Positions 35,998 to 46,739 of a stretch of 64,000 bases of DNA are shown here, in pieces. Each line of letters starts with the position of its first letter. Position 1 is the first letter of the stretch. The position numbers and the translations under genes were made by a program. The stretch spans positions 7,321,001-7,385,000 of the forward strand of contig NC_092674.1 of assembly GCF_964355755.1 (NCBI RefSeq), given 5' to 3'. Below the pieces are notes generated by a model. The model had not been told where the DNA came from, made no database searches, and was given only the letters and a program-made list of their open reading frames with translations. Origin of the DNA: Antedon mediterranea. Lineage: Eukaryota > Echinodermata > Crinoidea > Comatulida > Antedonidae.

Positions 35998-38590
35998 ACA
36001 AATTTTGTTTTTGTAAAAGCACAAGTTAACGGAGTACTTACTCAAACGTTTCGATCTCTATCAGAGATCCTTCTCAACTGACTGCGGAGTGTTAATGCAG
36101 CTTGGTCATTCTTGACGTCATCTGTTGATGACGTTGTACGCCTCCAGGTGTAGGTTGGAGGTTGTGCGGGGCTCGGCCAGGTGATGTGTCTATCAAATCA
36201 TTGTACAAATGCGAGAGTTCGTTGGCTCCAGTGTCCCAGTTCATGGTCTTCTCTTTATTTCTCCTTATATGTAATGATTCTCTAATCTGTCTGTCTTTGC
36301 GTTTAGGCTCTTTGGTTAAGATGGTAGCCTCCCAGTTCGGTACATGATTGTGTTTTATGACATGTTCTGTAATGGCAGATTTGTGTATGATCGAAGATGT
36401 GGATGTTCTGGAGGCCCTAGTCATTACTCCCCCCGTGTTTGTTGTAACATCTTTTTTGTGATCATTAATTCGTGTTTGTAATGCCCTCCCTGTTTCCCCA
36501 ATGTAAACTTGTGGACAGTTGCGGCAGGTGACTTCGTAGATTACTCCACATGTATCCATCTTCTCGATTTTATCTTTTGGGTGGACGAGGCTATTCTTGA
36601 TTTTATTTTGGGGTAGGAAATAGGTTCCGACATTGTGATAGGAGAGAGTGCGTCGTATTCTTTCTGCCATTCCTTTTACATAGGGGATTCCTATGCTACC
36701 TCGCATCTTGATCTTTTCCTTCTGTGGTTCGTGTCCTTTGTTCTTTTTCCTTTTTCGGTTTTCCATAACTCTCTGGAAGGACCACTCTGGATACTGGCAG
36801 TTGTGTAACGCTTTCTTGATGTTATCCATCTCAACTTTCCTCAAATCCATATCTCCCACTACCTTCTCAGCTCTGTCCACAAGCGTGTTTATAAGCCCCA
36901 GTTTGTGTTCGAGTGGATGATGTGAGTTGAAATGTAAATATTGGTCTGTGTGAGTGGGCTTCCGATAGACTGAGGTGGTAACTGTTCCATTGTCATTGAG
37001 TGTGATGAGCATGTCCAGGAAAGGTATTGTGTTGTTTGTCATCGATTCTGTGGTGAACTTGATATTGTCAGTTATATCGATGTTATTAAGATGTGTGTTA
37101 AATGTATGTACTGTACCTATGGGGATGATAGCTAATACATCATCAACGTATCGTTTCCAATACACAGGCTTGATGTTAGTGGGTGCCGTGTTTATGGCTT
37201 GATGTTCGAGCCACTCTAGATACAAGTTCGCCAATATAGGACTTATTGGGCTTCCCATAGCAATGCCTTGTATTTGCCTATAAATGTTACCATTGAACGA
37301 GAAATAGGTTTTGTTCACAATTAAACCGAGGAGCTCCATTATGTCTGTCACATGTAGTTTAGTTCTATCCAGAAGTGTCGGATCTGTTGTTAGGCGATTT
37401 TCGACAACTTTGAGGGCCTCTTCTACTGGTGTTTTTGTAAACAGAGATACTACGTCAAATGAGACAAATGTTTCACTTGGTTTGACTATTATTTCTTTTA
37501 GTTCACTCGCCAACTCTCCTGAGTAAGTTACATGATGTTCTGTGTTTCCGACAAGCGGACCCAGGATTTTGGTGAGGAATTGTGCAACGGTGTAAAAAAC
37601 GGTGTTGATGTTATCTACTATAGGTCTTAATGGCCAATTTGGTTTATGTATCTTCGGAAGACAATACAACCTAGGTACAATTTCAGCCGTGGGAAACAGC
37701 CATTCTTTCTCTCTGTAGTTGATTTTCTTTTCTTTGAACAACCTGCCTATGATGTTGACCACTTTTCGTTTATAGTTTTGTGTTGGATTACGTTTTAGCA
37801 GTTCGTAAACATTAGTGTCGCTCACCATGGTTCCCACTTTATCTTTGTAATCATTAGTATTTAGGATGACAGTAGATCTACCTTTATCCGCTGGGAGAAT
37901 AAGAATAGATTTATCTTTCTTCAAGTTGTTTATGGCCTTTCGTTCTTTGGGGGTTAAATTTGAAGGTGGTAGAGTGGTAGATTTTACAATAGCTACAATT
38001 TTACTGCGAACGGTGTCTTGTTCTTCCAGGGGGACGAGATCAGCCGCTTTTTCAGCCGCTACTATGAGATCGTCAATGGGCATGGATCGTGGGCTCGCCG
38101 CATAGTTCAATCCCCTTTGTAATGCTGATATTTCGTCCTCACTAACCAACTTACTAGACAGATTTACCACCCATTTTTCTCTTAAGATCTTACCGGATAA
38201 ATCCTGTTCTTGATGTAAATCTCTAGCTGCGTTTTCTGCTTTGTTTTTCCACCACAACAGTTTGTTTTGTTGTCGTGATCGGCATTTTAAGAATTCCGCT
38301 TCACACACTTTGTTTACGTGATTACATACATTGGTGATGTCCCCTCCGTTGGGAATTAGCGATACGATTTCCTCATTTAAATCTTTCTTTTTGCCTTCTA
38401 ACTGTGTGATTTTTTTGGTGGTGATTCTTATTCTCTCACGTAAAAGCTGTCTTTCTGCATGTTTTATTATTTCCTCTGCTTTAGACGATTTGATCGGTCG
38501 ATATAATTTCAGGCTCGGAGGGGTAATGTCCAACCGCTTACAATGAAGGGAGAATACCCGGTGATTTCTCTGCCGTGATAATAATTAAAC
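35998..38590 (-). mobile_element. Penelope-like retroelement (canonical, C-terminal GIY-YIG)
   Basis: The element consists of the reverse transcriptase/endonuclease frame plus about 95 bp of 3' sequence. Just downstream of the stop (minus strand) lies a small hairpin GATCTC-TGATA-GAGATC (36053-36069) followed by GAAACG. This arrangement recalls the degenerate hammerhead-like boxes reported for Penelope-like elements, but the conserved CUGAUGA core is not intact. Flanks on both sides turn abruptly AT-rich. No long terminal duplicates (pseudo-LTRs) are seen. The 5' end is probably truncated, as the open frame has no ATG near its start. Confidence 0.85.
36092..38584 (-). CDS. Penelope-like reverse transcriptase / GIY-YIG endonuclease
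   Basis: Copies element RNA into DNA at an endonuclease nick in the nucleus. The open frame runs from 38584 (after an in-frame TAA at 38585-38587) to the stop at 36092. No ATG occurs in about the first 165 codons; counting below starts from the TTG at 38533. A charged N-terminal region (1-200) precedes ILPADKGRSTVILN (about 212-225). Fingers motif: RLYCLPKIHK...PLRPIV (288-306). Motif A: SFDVVSLF with D360. Motif B: QGIAMGSPISP (422-432). Motif C: YVDD with D464 and D465. FLDM follows at 505-508. The GIY-YIG nuclease is at the C-terminus: CGVIY (662-666), the CxxC pair C670 and C673, VYIGETGR (676-683) and R688. Both catalytic aspartates and the nuclease core are intact and there is no frameshift, so the copy is young. 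The missing start codon points to 5' truncation, a non-ATG start or an upstream exon. Confidence 0.9.
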   Translation of the reverse strand, partial: LLSRQRNHRVFSLHCKRLDITPPSLKLYRPIKSSKAEEIIKHAERQLLRERIRITTKKITQLEGKKKDLNEEIVSLIPNGGDITNVCNHVNKVCEAEFLKCRSRQQNKLLWWKNKAENAARDLHQEQDLSGKILREKWVVNLSSKLVSEDEISALQRGLNYAASPRSMPIDDLIVAAEKAADLVPLEEQDTVRSKIVAIVKSTTLPPSNLTPKERKAINNLKKDKSILILPADKGRSTVILNTNDYKDKVGTMVSDTNVYELLKRNPTQNYKRKVVNIIGRLFKEKKINYREKEWLFPTAEIVPRLYCLPKIHKPNWPLRPIVDNINTVFYTVAQFLTKILGPLVGNTEHHVTYSGELASELKEIIVKPSETFVSFDVVSLFTKTPVEEALKVVENRLTTDPTLLDRTKLHVTDIMELLGLIVNKTYFSFNGNIYRQIQGIAMGSPISPILANLYLEWLEHQAINTAPTNIKPVYWKRYVDDVLAIIPIGTVHTFNTHLNNIDITDNIKFTTESMTNNTIPFLDMLITLNDNGTVTTSVYRKPTHTDQYLHFNSHHPLEHKLGLINTLVDRAEKVVGDMDLRKVEMDNIKKALHNCQYPEWSFQRVMENRKRKKNKGHEPQKEKIKMRGSIGIPYVKGMAERIRRTLSYHNVGTYFLPQNKIKNSLVHPKDKIEKMDTCGVIYEVTCRNCPQVYIGETGRALQTRINDHKKDVTTNTGGVMTRASRTSTSSIIHKSAITEHVIKHNHVPNWEATILTKEPKRKDRQIRESLHIRRNKEKTMNWDTGANELSHLYNDLIDTSPGRAPHNLQPTPGGVQRHQQMTSRMTKLH

Positions 38591-39134
38591 ATAATAAATT
38601 AATAATTCCCATTAACATTACATTCATGTCTTGAAACTATACCAAAACAATTTCATGCAACAGCAGCATAACAGCTGTTTAAAACAAAAGAACTTGAGGT
38701 TTTATCCTTGGCTACCACTGGCAGGTTGTAGAGGTTAAGTATTGCAATCACACTAATAACTACAGCTTTAATAAAGGAACATATCTGTAGGCCTACAAGT
38801 TAGAATTTTTTCAAAACACAAAAACAAGTGATGATACAAACTTATGACATAACAGGACATTCAATTTCTTAACAACATCATCAGGCTTATTATTTGATGA
38901 CAACAACCGTAATTAAATAATCAATCAATTAAAAACAACATTTTAACTTATCCTGTTACCTTGGAGCCTTCCTTTCATTGACAATCATGATTTCAATTAT
39001 TCTGATAAATTCATACATTAAATTAATGTGTAATCCTTGTTAAATTTAATTATTGATAGTGATATTTAAAAATAATATAAATATTTTGTTGTTAAATGAC
39101 TTCTCAACTCAATATCCTGCCAATAGCTTTATTG
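38591..39134. other. Gene-free AT-rich stretch
   Basis: Nothing recognisable between the Penelope-like element and the next MITE. Confidence 0.5.
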
Positions 39135-39284
39135 TAGGCTCTGTCTACACTATCAAAGTTTATGTGACAACAAAATGTGATGTGCCCATACTGTGTAGAC
39201 ATGATTTGAGCATATCAATACCACTTTTGGCACATCACGCCTTTTTTTTGGTCAAACTAGTTTGATAGTGTAGAAAGAGCATTT
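39135..39284. mobile_element. TAAAGC-family MITE copy
   Basis: Starts TAGGCTCTGTCTACACTATC and ends TTTGATAGTGTAGAAAGAGC. The middle is reduced (GTGTAGACATGATTTGAGCA) and has lost one ACTACCATATTTGG unit. Length about 150 bp. Confidence 0.85.
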
Positions 39285-39879
39285 AGGTTCTTCGCATCCA
39301 GATTTGAATTGTAGAACTGTAGTTCTTTTGAATATCACCTGGTACATATGTTTCTATATATATAAAGGCACGACGTACAACAAACGCTCTCTCATTAGGA
39401 TCACAAGTGTCCGTCTATTCATTACAGTGGGGAAGTACAAGTATTTTGAAATAACAACTTTTATGCTTAGAAAATTGAGAAAACTTAATCTAAATGGTCA
39501 ATTTAATATTTATAAACAATTCTGAGGATAGTACTAGGCCTAGTAGCTGTTGTATTTGTGGATTTTTTTTCCTTGTTTTTTTTCCTTGTAGATATCCTAT
39601 TCATATGGTTGAATTAACAATTTACAGGTATTTCCTTAGACATTATTATAATAACAACATAATAAACAATAAAGTGTTAAATATCATAGCATTTAGTATT
39701 AAACTAATTCATGCGTGTTCAATGAAAACAGAATGATAATAATTTGTAGGCTGTGCATGAACATTTGATGCATACCTGTACTATCACTAATACAAGTTCA
39801 AGAATTGAAGTGTTTTACTGTAATCATAATGTGTATGTACTGTAGCTTTATTCTTTATGGCAGTTATAAAATATATGGC

Positions 39880-40053
39880 CAGGGAATAATTTCGCCAGTG
39901 TAGCATAGCAAAAAGCTATACAAAACAACCTTTTTGCTACACATTTCTACAATTGTGTAGCAAAAAATACAATACAAAACTATGTTTCTTGATTAAAAAA
40001 TCAGTTTGATAGCAATTTTGCTAAACAAAATTTTCAAATCAAATTTTTCCCTG
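39880..40053. mobile_element. Inverted-repeat MITE, 174 bp, 5-bp target duplication
   Basis: Ends CAGGGAATAATTT and AAATTTTTCCCTG are inverted. ATGGC flanks both sides (39875-39879 and 40054-40058). The inside has an inverted GTGTAGCA...TGCTACAC pair. Non-coding; superfamily unassigned. Confidence 0.65.
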
Positions 40054-40058
40054 ATGGC

Positions 40059-41364
40059 AGATACAAAATGTCATTTTGTAGGTTAATCAGTGGATCCAGG
40101 GAGCGTAGGACTATGGGAGACGCTCTTCCTATTATTTGGAAGCTACAGTACAATGAAATTACAGCACAATTACTATTTTAAAATCTATTTGATAGGGAGG
40201 TTTACATCAATGGGCGAGTAAGACCATGTTGAGTAAAGCCAGCCGGCCTAACCTTTGATGAATAAAGTCGATGGCTAGTACATTATAAATATAACTGATG
40301 GACAAAATTATTAGACACTGTCCCAATATTGACAATAGCAATGCTCAATCAATTGCGTCATCCACTCTAGACTAATAACTATTATTACACAGTGAGTATA
40401 CATAACAAAATAAATGCATGGCTGAGTTTTGGCTCAAGACAACAATAGTAACCCTTTTTATTAATGGAAATACATAATCCATGGGGTTTGGGGACACCCA
40501 CTTGACAACAAGTGGCCACTGAATCTCTTTAATAGTCTGAAAAAATAATTACCATACCAGGCAGGCATCCTATTCCTAGCTTGCCCTTGACATTCAATAA
40601 GGAGAAGAGACTGCAATTCAAACAATTATTTCAACTCAAAACAAATAGTATAATACTACGAGTTTAGTTTAAAATCAATATTGATACAATTAATAAAAAC
40701 TGTTATATACTATTAATAATTAATAGGCATAGCTAAATCAGACTTTCCATTTGTGTGTTGGGTGAATTTCGATCAAAGATCAGAACACTGAATTTTATGT
40801 TGATGATGATTGTGTGCCACCCATTGAAATTGAAAAGGCGCGCTGTCGAACACTCACTCCCAACAACAGGTGTAAAATCAAGCTTTCGGTTCATGTCAGT
40901 TACAATACAGTTTACCAAGTTACACATTACACAACTTACCTTACGTCTTGGTAAACGAATATTCTCCTTTCTAATAATTTTGATAGATTTTAGGCTCCGA
41001 AAACAGTGATTTTAAGGTGTAGCCTTCTCATCCTCTCGCAGACCGTGGTCTCATGGGTAGTGTTGATTCATTCATTCTGTATCTGTGAATAGCGCCACCA
41101 ATATGTATATTGTTTTCGCAGACAACATTGGGTTTCCATGTGAAGTTGACCTTCTAAATATACTGTAGTAGCCTACACAGTAGACCTATTCTCAAAGTCA
41201 GATAATGCATTATCATTTCACAGTTTGATAACATGGAGATAAAATAAATAAGTCAAGGCTATAAGTTGGGCAAATTTTACAATATCTGCATAATATATAA
41301 TATGACGTAAGTCGTATGATGACAAGATAAGATTCTAAATTTAAATTACTACTGGGGGCCCGGA
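40059..41364. other. Gene-free stretch
   Basis: No exon was supported. Opposite-strand open frames at about 40733-41009 overlap each other and have no recognisable domain. Confidence 0.45.
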
Positions 41365-43122
41365 CAGGGGTGGCGCCAGGATCTTCCCGACGCGGGGGCT
41401 ACATTCCCCGACGAGGGGGCTATGCGAGCGAAGCGAGCATCACAAGGCTGGGGGCCAGGGGGCCGCCAAGGGCCCCCGGTGGGGGTCCAGGGGGCGAAGC
41501 CCCCGGAAGCAACGCGTTCTAGCGTCATTTGAGGTCATTTTAATCAGATTTAGGGTAGCCATTTTTTCCATTTTTTATAATGCATAAGTAAAATACTGCG
41601 TGCAAAAAAACGATGCGCGATTACTGTTTCAATCCATATTTTTCAATTTAAAAAATAAAAGTTCAAAGAAAATTTAGAAAAATAGAGTTGGAGGTCCTGG
41701 AAATTGGACTTATTATACTTCAAAACATGAAACAAAATATATAAGTCCCTATCATGGTTGTGACTGAGCTAAGAAATGTTTGAAAAATAGAGATGTTAGG
41801 TCCCGGAAAATGCACTTCTTGTACTTCGAAATATGACCAGCTTTATTGTTGGGGCTGAGCTAAGAAAATGTTTAAAACTAGAGCTGCAGGTCTTCAAAAA
41901 ATTGCATTTTATACTTTGGAAACATCAGGCCCAGAGGCTTAAAAAACGCAAGCGTAGACCTTTTTCAGTCGGGGAAATTTTGCGAAAATGGCATGTTTTT
42001 TTGTTTAGTAATGGATGAAATATTTATTTTAGGTGGCCCACGGTACAGAAGGTTACTTGTAAATTAAAAAATTGGTGAACATATTTTTTTTTGCTGTAGT
42101 GTAGCGTACGTCGACACAGTACACGACGTAACCGTCGGTAAACTTCGCCTGGAAAATAACTACAGTACACATTTTGATATATCACGACCCAACGTTGAAC
42201 GATTCGTACAAAGGGATACCGCCAGACAAGTGCGTACCTATAGCTATTGTTTAGTATTAAGTTAGATCGCTGGCAATAATGAATGCATATAAAGTGCATA
42301 ATATCACTCTGACGTACTCTCACGGTCAATGAAACGTCGAGGTTTTCTAGGCGCTGAAGCTACGAAGTGAACGCGAACGAATTATATTCCCCGACAAAAA
42401 GTACCCGAACCGTCGGTAAACTTCGCCTGGAAAATAACTACATTACACATTTTGGTCCCTGGATGGAACTTGATATCACGCGTCTCGACCCAACGTTGAA
42501 CGATTCGTACAAAGGGATACCGCCAGACAAGTGCGTACCTAGCTAATGTTTAGTAGTAAGTTAGATCGCTGGCAATAATGAATGCATATAAATTGCATAA
42601 TAGCACTCTGACGTACTATCACGGTCAATGAGACGTCGCGGTTTTCTAGGCGCTGAAACTACCAAGTGAACGCGAACGTTTTTTACTGTATATTATATTC
42701 CCCGACAAAAAGTACCCGTGTTCCCTTCGGTAACCGTCGGTAAACTTCGCCTGGAAAATAACTACATTACACATTTTGGTCCCTGGATGGAACATGATAT
42801 CACGCGTCTCGACCCAACGGTAAACGATTCGTACAAAGGGATACCGCCAAACAAGTGCGTACTAGCTATTGTTTAGTAGTTAGATCTCTGGCAATAATGA
42901 ATGCATAAAAGTGCATAAAAGCCCTCTGACGTACTCTCACGGTCAATGGAACGTCGTGGTTTTCTAGGCGCTGAAGCTATATGAAGTGAACGCGAACGTT
43001 TTTTACTGTATGTTATATTCCCCGACAAAAAGTACCCGTGTTCCCCGACGGGGGGCTAGGCTCCCCGACGAGGGGGCTAGAGCCCCCGTAGCCCCCCCCC
43101 CCCCCCGCTGGCGCCACCACTG
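41365..43122. mobile_element. Non-autonomous hAT element, 1758 bp, 8-bp target duplication
   Basis: The ends CAGGGGTGGCGCCAG and CTGGCGCCACCACTG are inverted repeats of the CAGxG type. The element is flanked by perfect 8-bp direct repeats GGCCCGGA (41357-41364 and 43123-43130), the hAT signature. The first 160 bp and last 80 bp are very GC-rich (CCCCGACGAGGGGGCT, GGGGGCGAAGCCCCCGG), unlike everything around. The interior has about three tandem copies of a unit of about 300 bp. No transposase frame is present, so it would need a helper. Confidence 0.88.
42110..43045. repeat. Three tandem copies of a 300-bp unit inside the hAT element
   Basis: Each copy has CCGTCGGTAAACTTCGCCTG, TCGACCCAACG...GAACGATTCG, GGGATACCGCCAGACAAGTG, GGCAATAATGAATGCATA, CTCTGACGTACT, TTTTCTAGGCGCTGAA and CCCCGACAAAAAGTACCCG. 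Starts are near 42129, 42411 and 42736. The copies are very similar, indicating recent amplification within the transposon. Confidence 0.85.
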
Positions 43123-43672
43123 GGCCCGGATAATAACACTAATGGGGTCCCTGTGAAGTATAGGACTGGTTGTTTTATTGTTGAGATAAAATCTAATTAA
43201 AAGCAGGGAAGGGTGAACTTTTCCCTGTTTAACACTCTTCCCTGTTTAAAGCACAAAAAAAAGTTGAAGTTCATTTTATCAAATAATGGTTAATAACAAG
43301 ACCTAAAGTAGCAGATGAATAAGGATTAAACATTAGATTAAATTCTGACGAAACATTTTCTTGAATGCTGAACATCACAATGCTTGATGAAAAACTGCAT
43401 TTAGTTTAAACATGAACTGAAGGGAGAGAAAGAGAGGTCACAAAAATCATCGGTGGATAACATAGATGTGGCTACCTGTTTTATAGCTGCTATTACGTTT
43501 TCTATTCTCTTCATTTTTTCTACAGACTTAATAAGTAGCCTATATTGTATGAATGTACTCGTGTTTAACTTGGTTATCGTATTGAGGTCAAGATAAATTT
43601 AAAAAGTGGAAGCCTTATTTATTTTTTGTTATCTATTTTAAAAGAAATTGTTTGTAAGCAATAATTGTACCT
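43123..43672. other. Gene-free stretch
   Basis: A short inverted pair AGGGAAGGGTGAACTTTTCC / TTAAACACTCTTCCCTG lies at about 43206-43245. Otherwise nothing is seen. Confidence 0.45.
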
Positions 43673-44703
43673 GAGTTGAAGACTTCAATACGCTCTTTGG
43701 CGTTCATTTAGTTTCTCCTCAGTGCTTGGAAGACTTCAATACGCTCTTTGGCGTTAATTTAGTTTCTCCTCAGTGCTTGGAAGACTTCAATACGCTCTTT
43801 GGCGTTCATTTAGTTTCTCCCCAGTGCTTGGAAGACTTCAATACGCTCTTTGGCGTTCATTTATAGTTTCTCCTCAGTGCTTGGAAGACTTCAATACGCT
43901 CTTTGGCGTTCATTTAGTTTCTCCTCAGTGCTTGGAAGACTTCAATACGCTCTTTGGCGTTCATTTAGTTTCTCCTCAGTGCTCCGAAGACTTCAATACG
44001 CTCTTTGGCGTTCATTTAGTTTCTCCTCAGTGCTCCGAAGACTTCAATACGCTCTTTGGCGTTCATTTAGTTTCTCCTCAGTGCTTGGAAGACTTCAATA
44101 CGCTCTTTGGCGTTCATTTAGTTTCTCCTCAGTGCTTGGAAGACTTCAATACGCTCTTTGGCGTTCATTTAGTTTCTCCTCAGTGCTCCGAAGACTTCAA
44201 TACGCTCTTTGGCGTTCATTTAGTTTCTCCTCAGTGCTCCGAAGACTTCAATACGCTCTTTGGCGTTCATTTAGTTTCTCCTCAGTGCTCCGAAGACTTC
44301 AATACGCTCTTTGGCGTTCATTTAGTTTCTCCTCAGTGCTCCGAAGACTTCAATACGCTCTTTGGCGTTCATTTAGTTTCTCCTCAGTGCTCCGAAGACT
44401 TCAATACGCTCTTTGGCGTTCATTTAGTTTCTCCTCAGTGCTCCGAAGACTTCAATACGCTCTTTGGCGTTCATTTAGTTTCTCCTCAGTGCTTGGAAGA
44501 CTTCAATACGCTCTTTGGCGTTCATTTAGTTTCTCCTCAGTGCTCCGAAGACTTCAATACGCTCTTTGGCGTTCATTTAGTTTCTCCCCAGTGCTTGGAA
44601 GACTTCAATTCGCTCTTTGGCGTTCATTTAGTTTCTCCTCAGTGCTTGGAAGACTTCAATACGCTCTTTGGCGTTCATTTAGTTTCTCCTCAGTGCTTGG
44701 AAA
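43673..44703. repeat. 51-bp minisatellite, 20 units
   Basis: Twenty units of GAAGACTTCAATACGCTCTT plus TGGCGTTCATTTAGTTTCTC plus CTCAGTGCTTG are arranged head to tail, almost perfect. The main variant is CTTGG versus CTCCG at the unit junction. One unit has a 3-bp insertion (CATTTATAGTTTC). Because 51 is a multiple of three, long frames run through it (17-residue repeat with EDFNTLFGVHL). These have no ATG start, no flanking exon and two equally open frames, so I treat them as non-coding. Confidence 0.95.
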
Positions 44704-44786
44704 CTTTTATTTTTCCATGTTTGTATGACTTGAAGAAGGAATACGAGAAAATGAAAATCTCAACTTACATAAAAGTTCATAATCAA

Positions 44787-45880
44787 ATCGCGTAGATGAA
44801 TATTGAACGGCAGTGTATTCTGTTCCGTAAAACGGAACGAGTGTGAAATTACTTTAATATTGATAGGCAAATCGTACAAAAGAATTGAACGGCAGTGTAT
44901 TCCGTTCCGTGAAACGGAAGAGTGTGGAAGTAGCCATGGTGATAGGCAAATCGTATAGATGAATTGAACAGTGTATCCGTTCCGTGAAACGGAACAAGTG
45001 TTAAAGTAGCTTTCAAAATCGAAGATGAATTGAACGGCAGTGTATTCCGTGTGAAACGGAACAAGTTTGAAAGTAGCTTTAGGCCCAATGTTCATAGGCA
45101 AATCGTATAGATGTTGAACGGCAGTGTATTCCGTTCCGTAAAACGGAAAAAGTGTGAAAGTAGCTTTAATGTTCATAAGCAAATCGTATGAACGGCAGCG
45201 TATTCCGTTCCGTAAAACTGAACAAGTGTGAAAGCAGCTTTAATTTGGATAGGAAAATCGTATAGATGAATTAACTGCAGTGTATTCCGTTCCGTGAAAC
45301 GGAACGAGTATAAAAGTAGCTTAATGTTGATAGGCAAATCCTATAGATGAATCAACAGCAGTGTATTCCGTTCCGTGAAACGGAACGAGTATGAAAGTAG
45401 CTTAATGTTGATAAATCCTATAGATAAATCAACAGTAGTGTATTCCGTTTCGTGAAATGGAACAAGTGTGAAAGTAGCCGCTTAATGTTGATAGGCAAAT
45501 CGTATAGATAAATTGTAGGCTATGGCAGTGTATTCCGTTCCGTATAACTGAAAAAGTGTGAATGCAGCTTTAATGTTCAAAGGCAAATCCTAATGAACGA
45601 CAGTGTATTCCGTCCCGTGAAACGGAACAAGTGTGAAAGTAGCTTTATGTTGATAGGCAATTGTATAGATGAATTGAACAACAGCGTATTCCGTTCCGTG
45701 AAACAGAACGAGTGTGAAGGAGCTTTAATTTGATAGGCAATCGTATAGATGAATTAAGCGCCAGTGTATTCCGTTCCGTGAAACGGTCGGAACAAGTGTT
45801 GAACGTAGCTTTAATGTTGAAGAAAGGCAAATCGTACAAATGAATTGAGCGGCAGTGTATTCCGTGTGAATAGTTGTTGA
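44787..45880. repeat. About 80-bp tandem repeat, 14 units, hairpin in each unit
   Basis: Fourteen diverged copies of GGCAGTGTATTCCGTTCCGT followed by GAAACGGAACAAGTGTGAAA, GTAGCTTTAATGTTGATAGG and CAAATCGTATAGATGAATTG. The core GTTCCGT-GAA-ACGGAAC is a perfect 7-bp hairpin with a 3-base loop in most units. Mean period is about 80 bp. The array starts about 85 bp after the end of the unrelated 51-bp minisatellite. Confidence 0.92.
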
Positions 45881-46060
45881 TAGCCAAAAGTGTACATATT
45901 ATTAAAACATTTTCTTTTTAGTTCAAATTTTTAATCCGGAATAGTATAAAATTGTGATTAAATACAATAATAATAATAATTGACGAAAAAGACAAATATA
46001 CAATAATTTAATTTACAATAACATAAATTAATTTACATAAACAGTTTAATTATCTGTAGT

Positions 46061-46464
46061 TTAAAGATGTATTGTCATCGGAAAACGAAAAATTGATTAT
46101 AAAACATATAACTCTCTAATTTACGTATAAACCTGTCTGAACATATACTGTAAATCAGTAATAAATCAACACTGTACCCATGTGAGCCAGATAAGGAACT
46201 GTTTTTGTTCGTCACAAAATATCTTTTTTTTTTAAATGAATACATCTTTAATCGGGATATACAGGGGTCAATATTCTCTAAATGGGCTAATATAGTTTGA
46301 CAATAGGTAACTGTAATTTGTGGTACTACATCATTCATACTATACTGTAGTATAATTATTTACAGATGGATAAAATCTGCTAGGCCTACTACTAGACATT
46401 TTTACATGTAAAAACGTTCAATTTGTATTATTTTAGTCATTTTTAGAGAACAATACATCTTTAA
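46061..46464. mobile_element. TTAA-target inverted-repeat element (copy 2)
   Basis: Starts TTAA-AGATGTATTGTC and ends AACAATACATCT-TTAA, matching the 29039-29536 copy at both ends. A further ATACATCTTTAA near 46240-46252 hints at an internal end or nested copy. No transposase. Confidence 0.75.
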
Positions 46465-46556
46465 ATTGACAGTAAGGCCTGGTTACACTACACAATATAA
46501 TATATAATTATTTGTACAATAATTGCTCATTTTGCAGAATTTACGAAGTTACTACC

Positions 46557-46679
46557 ATAACCTGCAAATTTGGTGAACATTTTGCCTCGAATTTTTTGTA
46601 GCCTGAGGCAAAAGTTAATTGGGCCACGCGAACGGAAATCGGGAATAAGCTGGTATTTTCAACCCCTACAAACAGGCCC
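46557..46679. mobile_element. Right end of a Harbinger-like element (fragment)
   Basis: About 122 bp from AACCTGCAAATTTGGTGAAC to CAACCCCTACAAACAGGCCC are nearly identical to the right end of the complete element at 58026-58749. The rest of the element is missing here. Confidence 0.85.
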
Positions 46680-46739
46680 ATATTTGGGTACATCACACTT
46701 CTTTATCACATAAAGTTTGATAGTGTATACAGAGCTTTA
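46680..46739. mobile_element. TAAAGC-family MITE fragment (right half)
   Basis: TATTTGGGTACATCACACTT followed by AGTTTGATAGTGTATACAGA and GCTTTA is only the right half of the family. It abuts the Harbinger-like fragment. Confidence 0.8.

Noticed and set aside
36162-38546. Several 60-80-codon plus-strand frames across the Penelope-like element
   Set aside because: They are antisense shadows of the reverse transcriptase frame.
43773-44795. Long plus-strand frame of 17-residue repeats (EDFNTLFGVHLVSPQC)
   Set aside because: A product of the 51-bp minisatellite; it has no ATG start, a second frame is also open, and no flanking exon or signal is seen.
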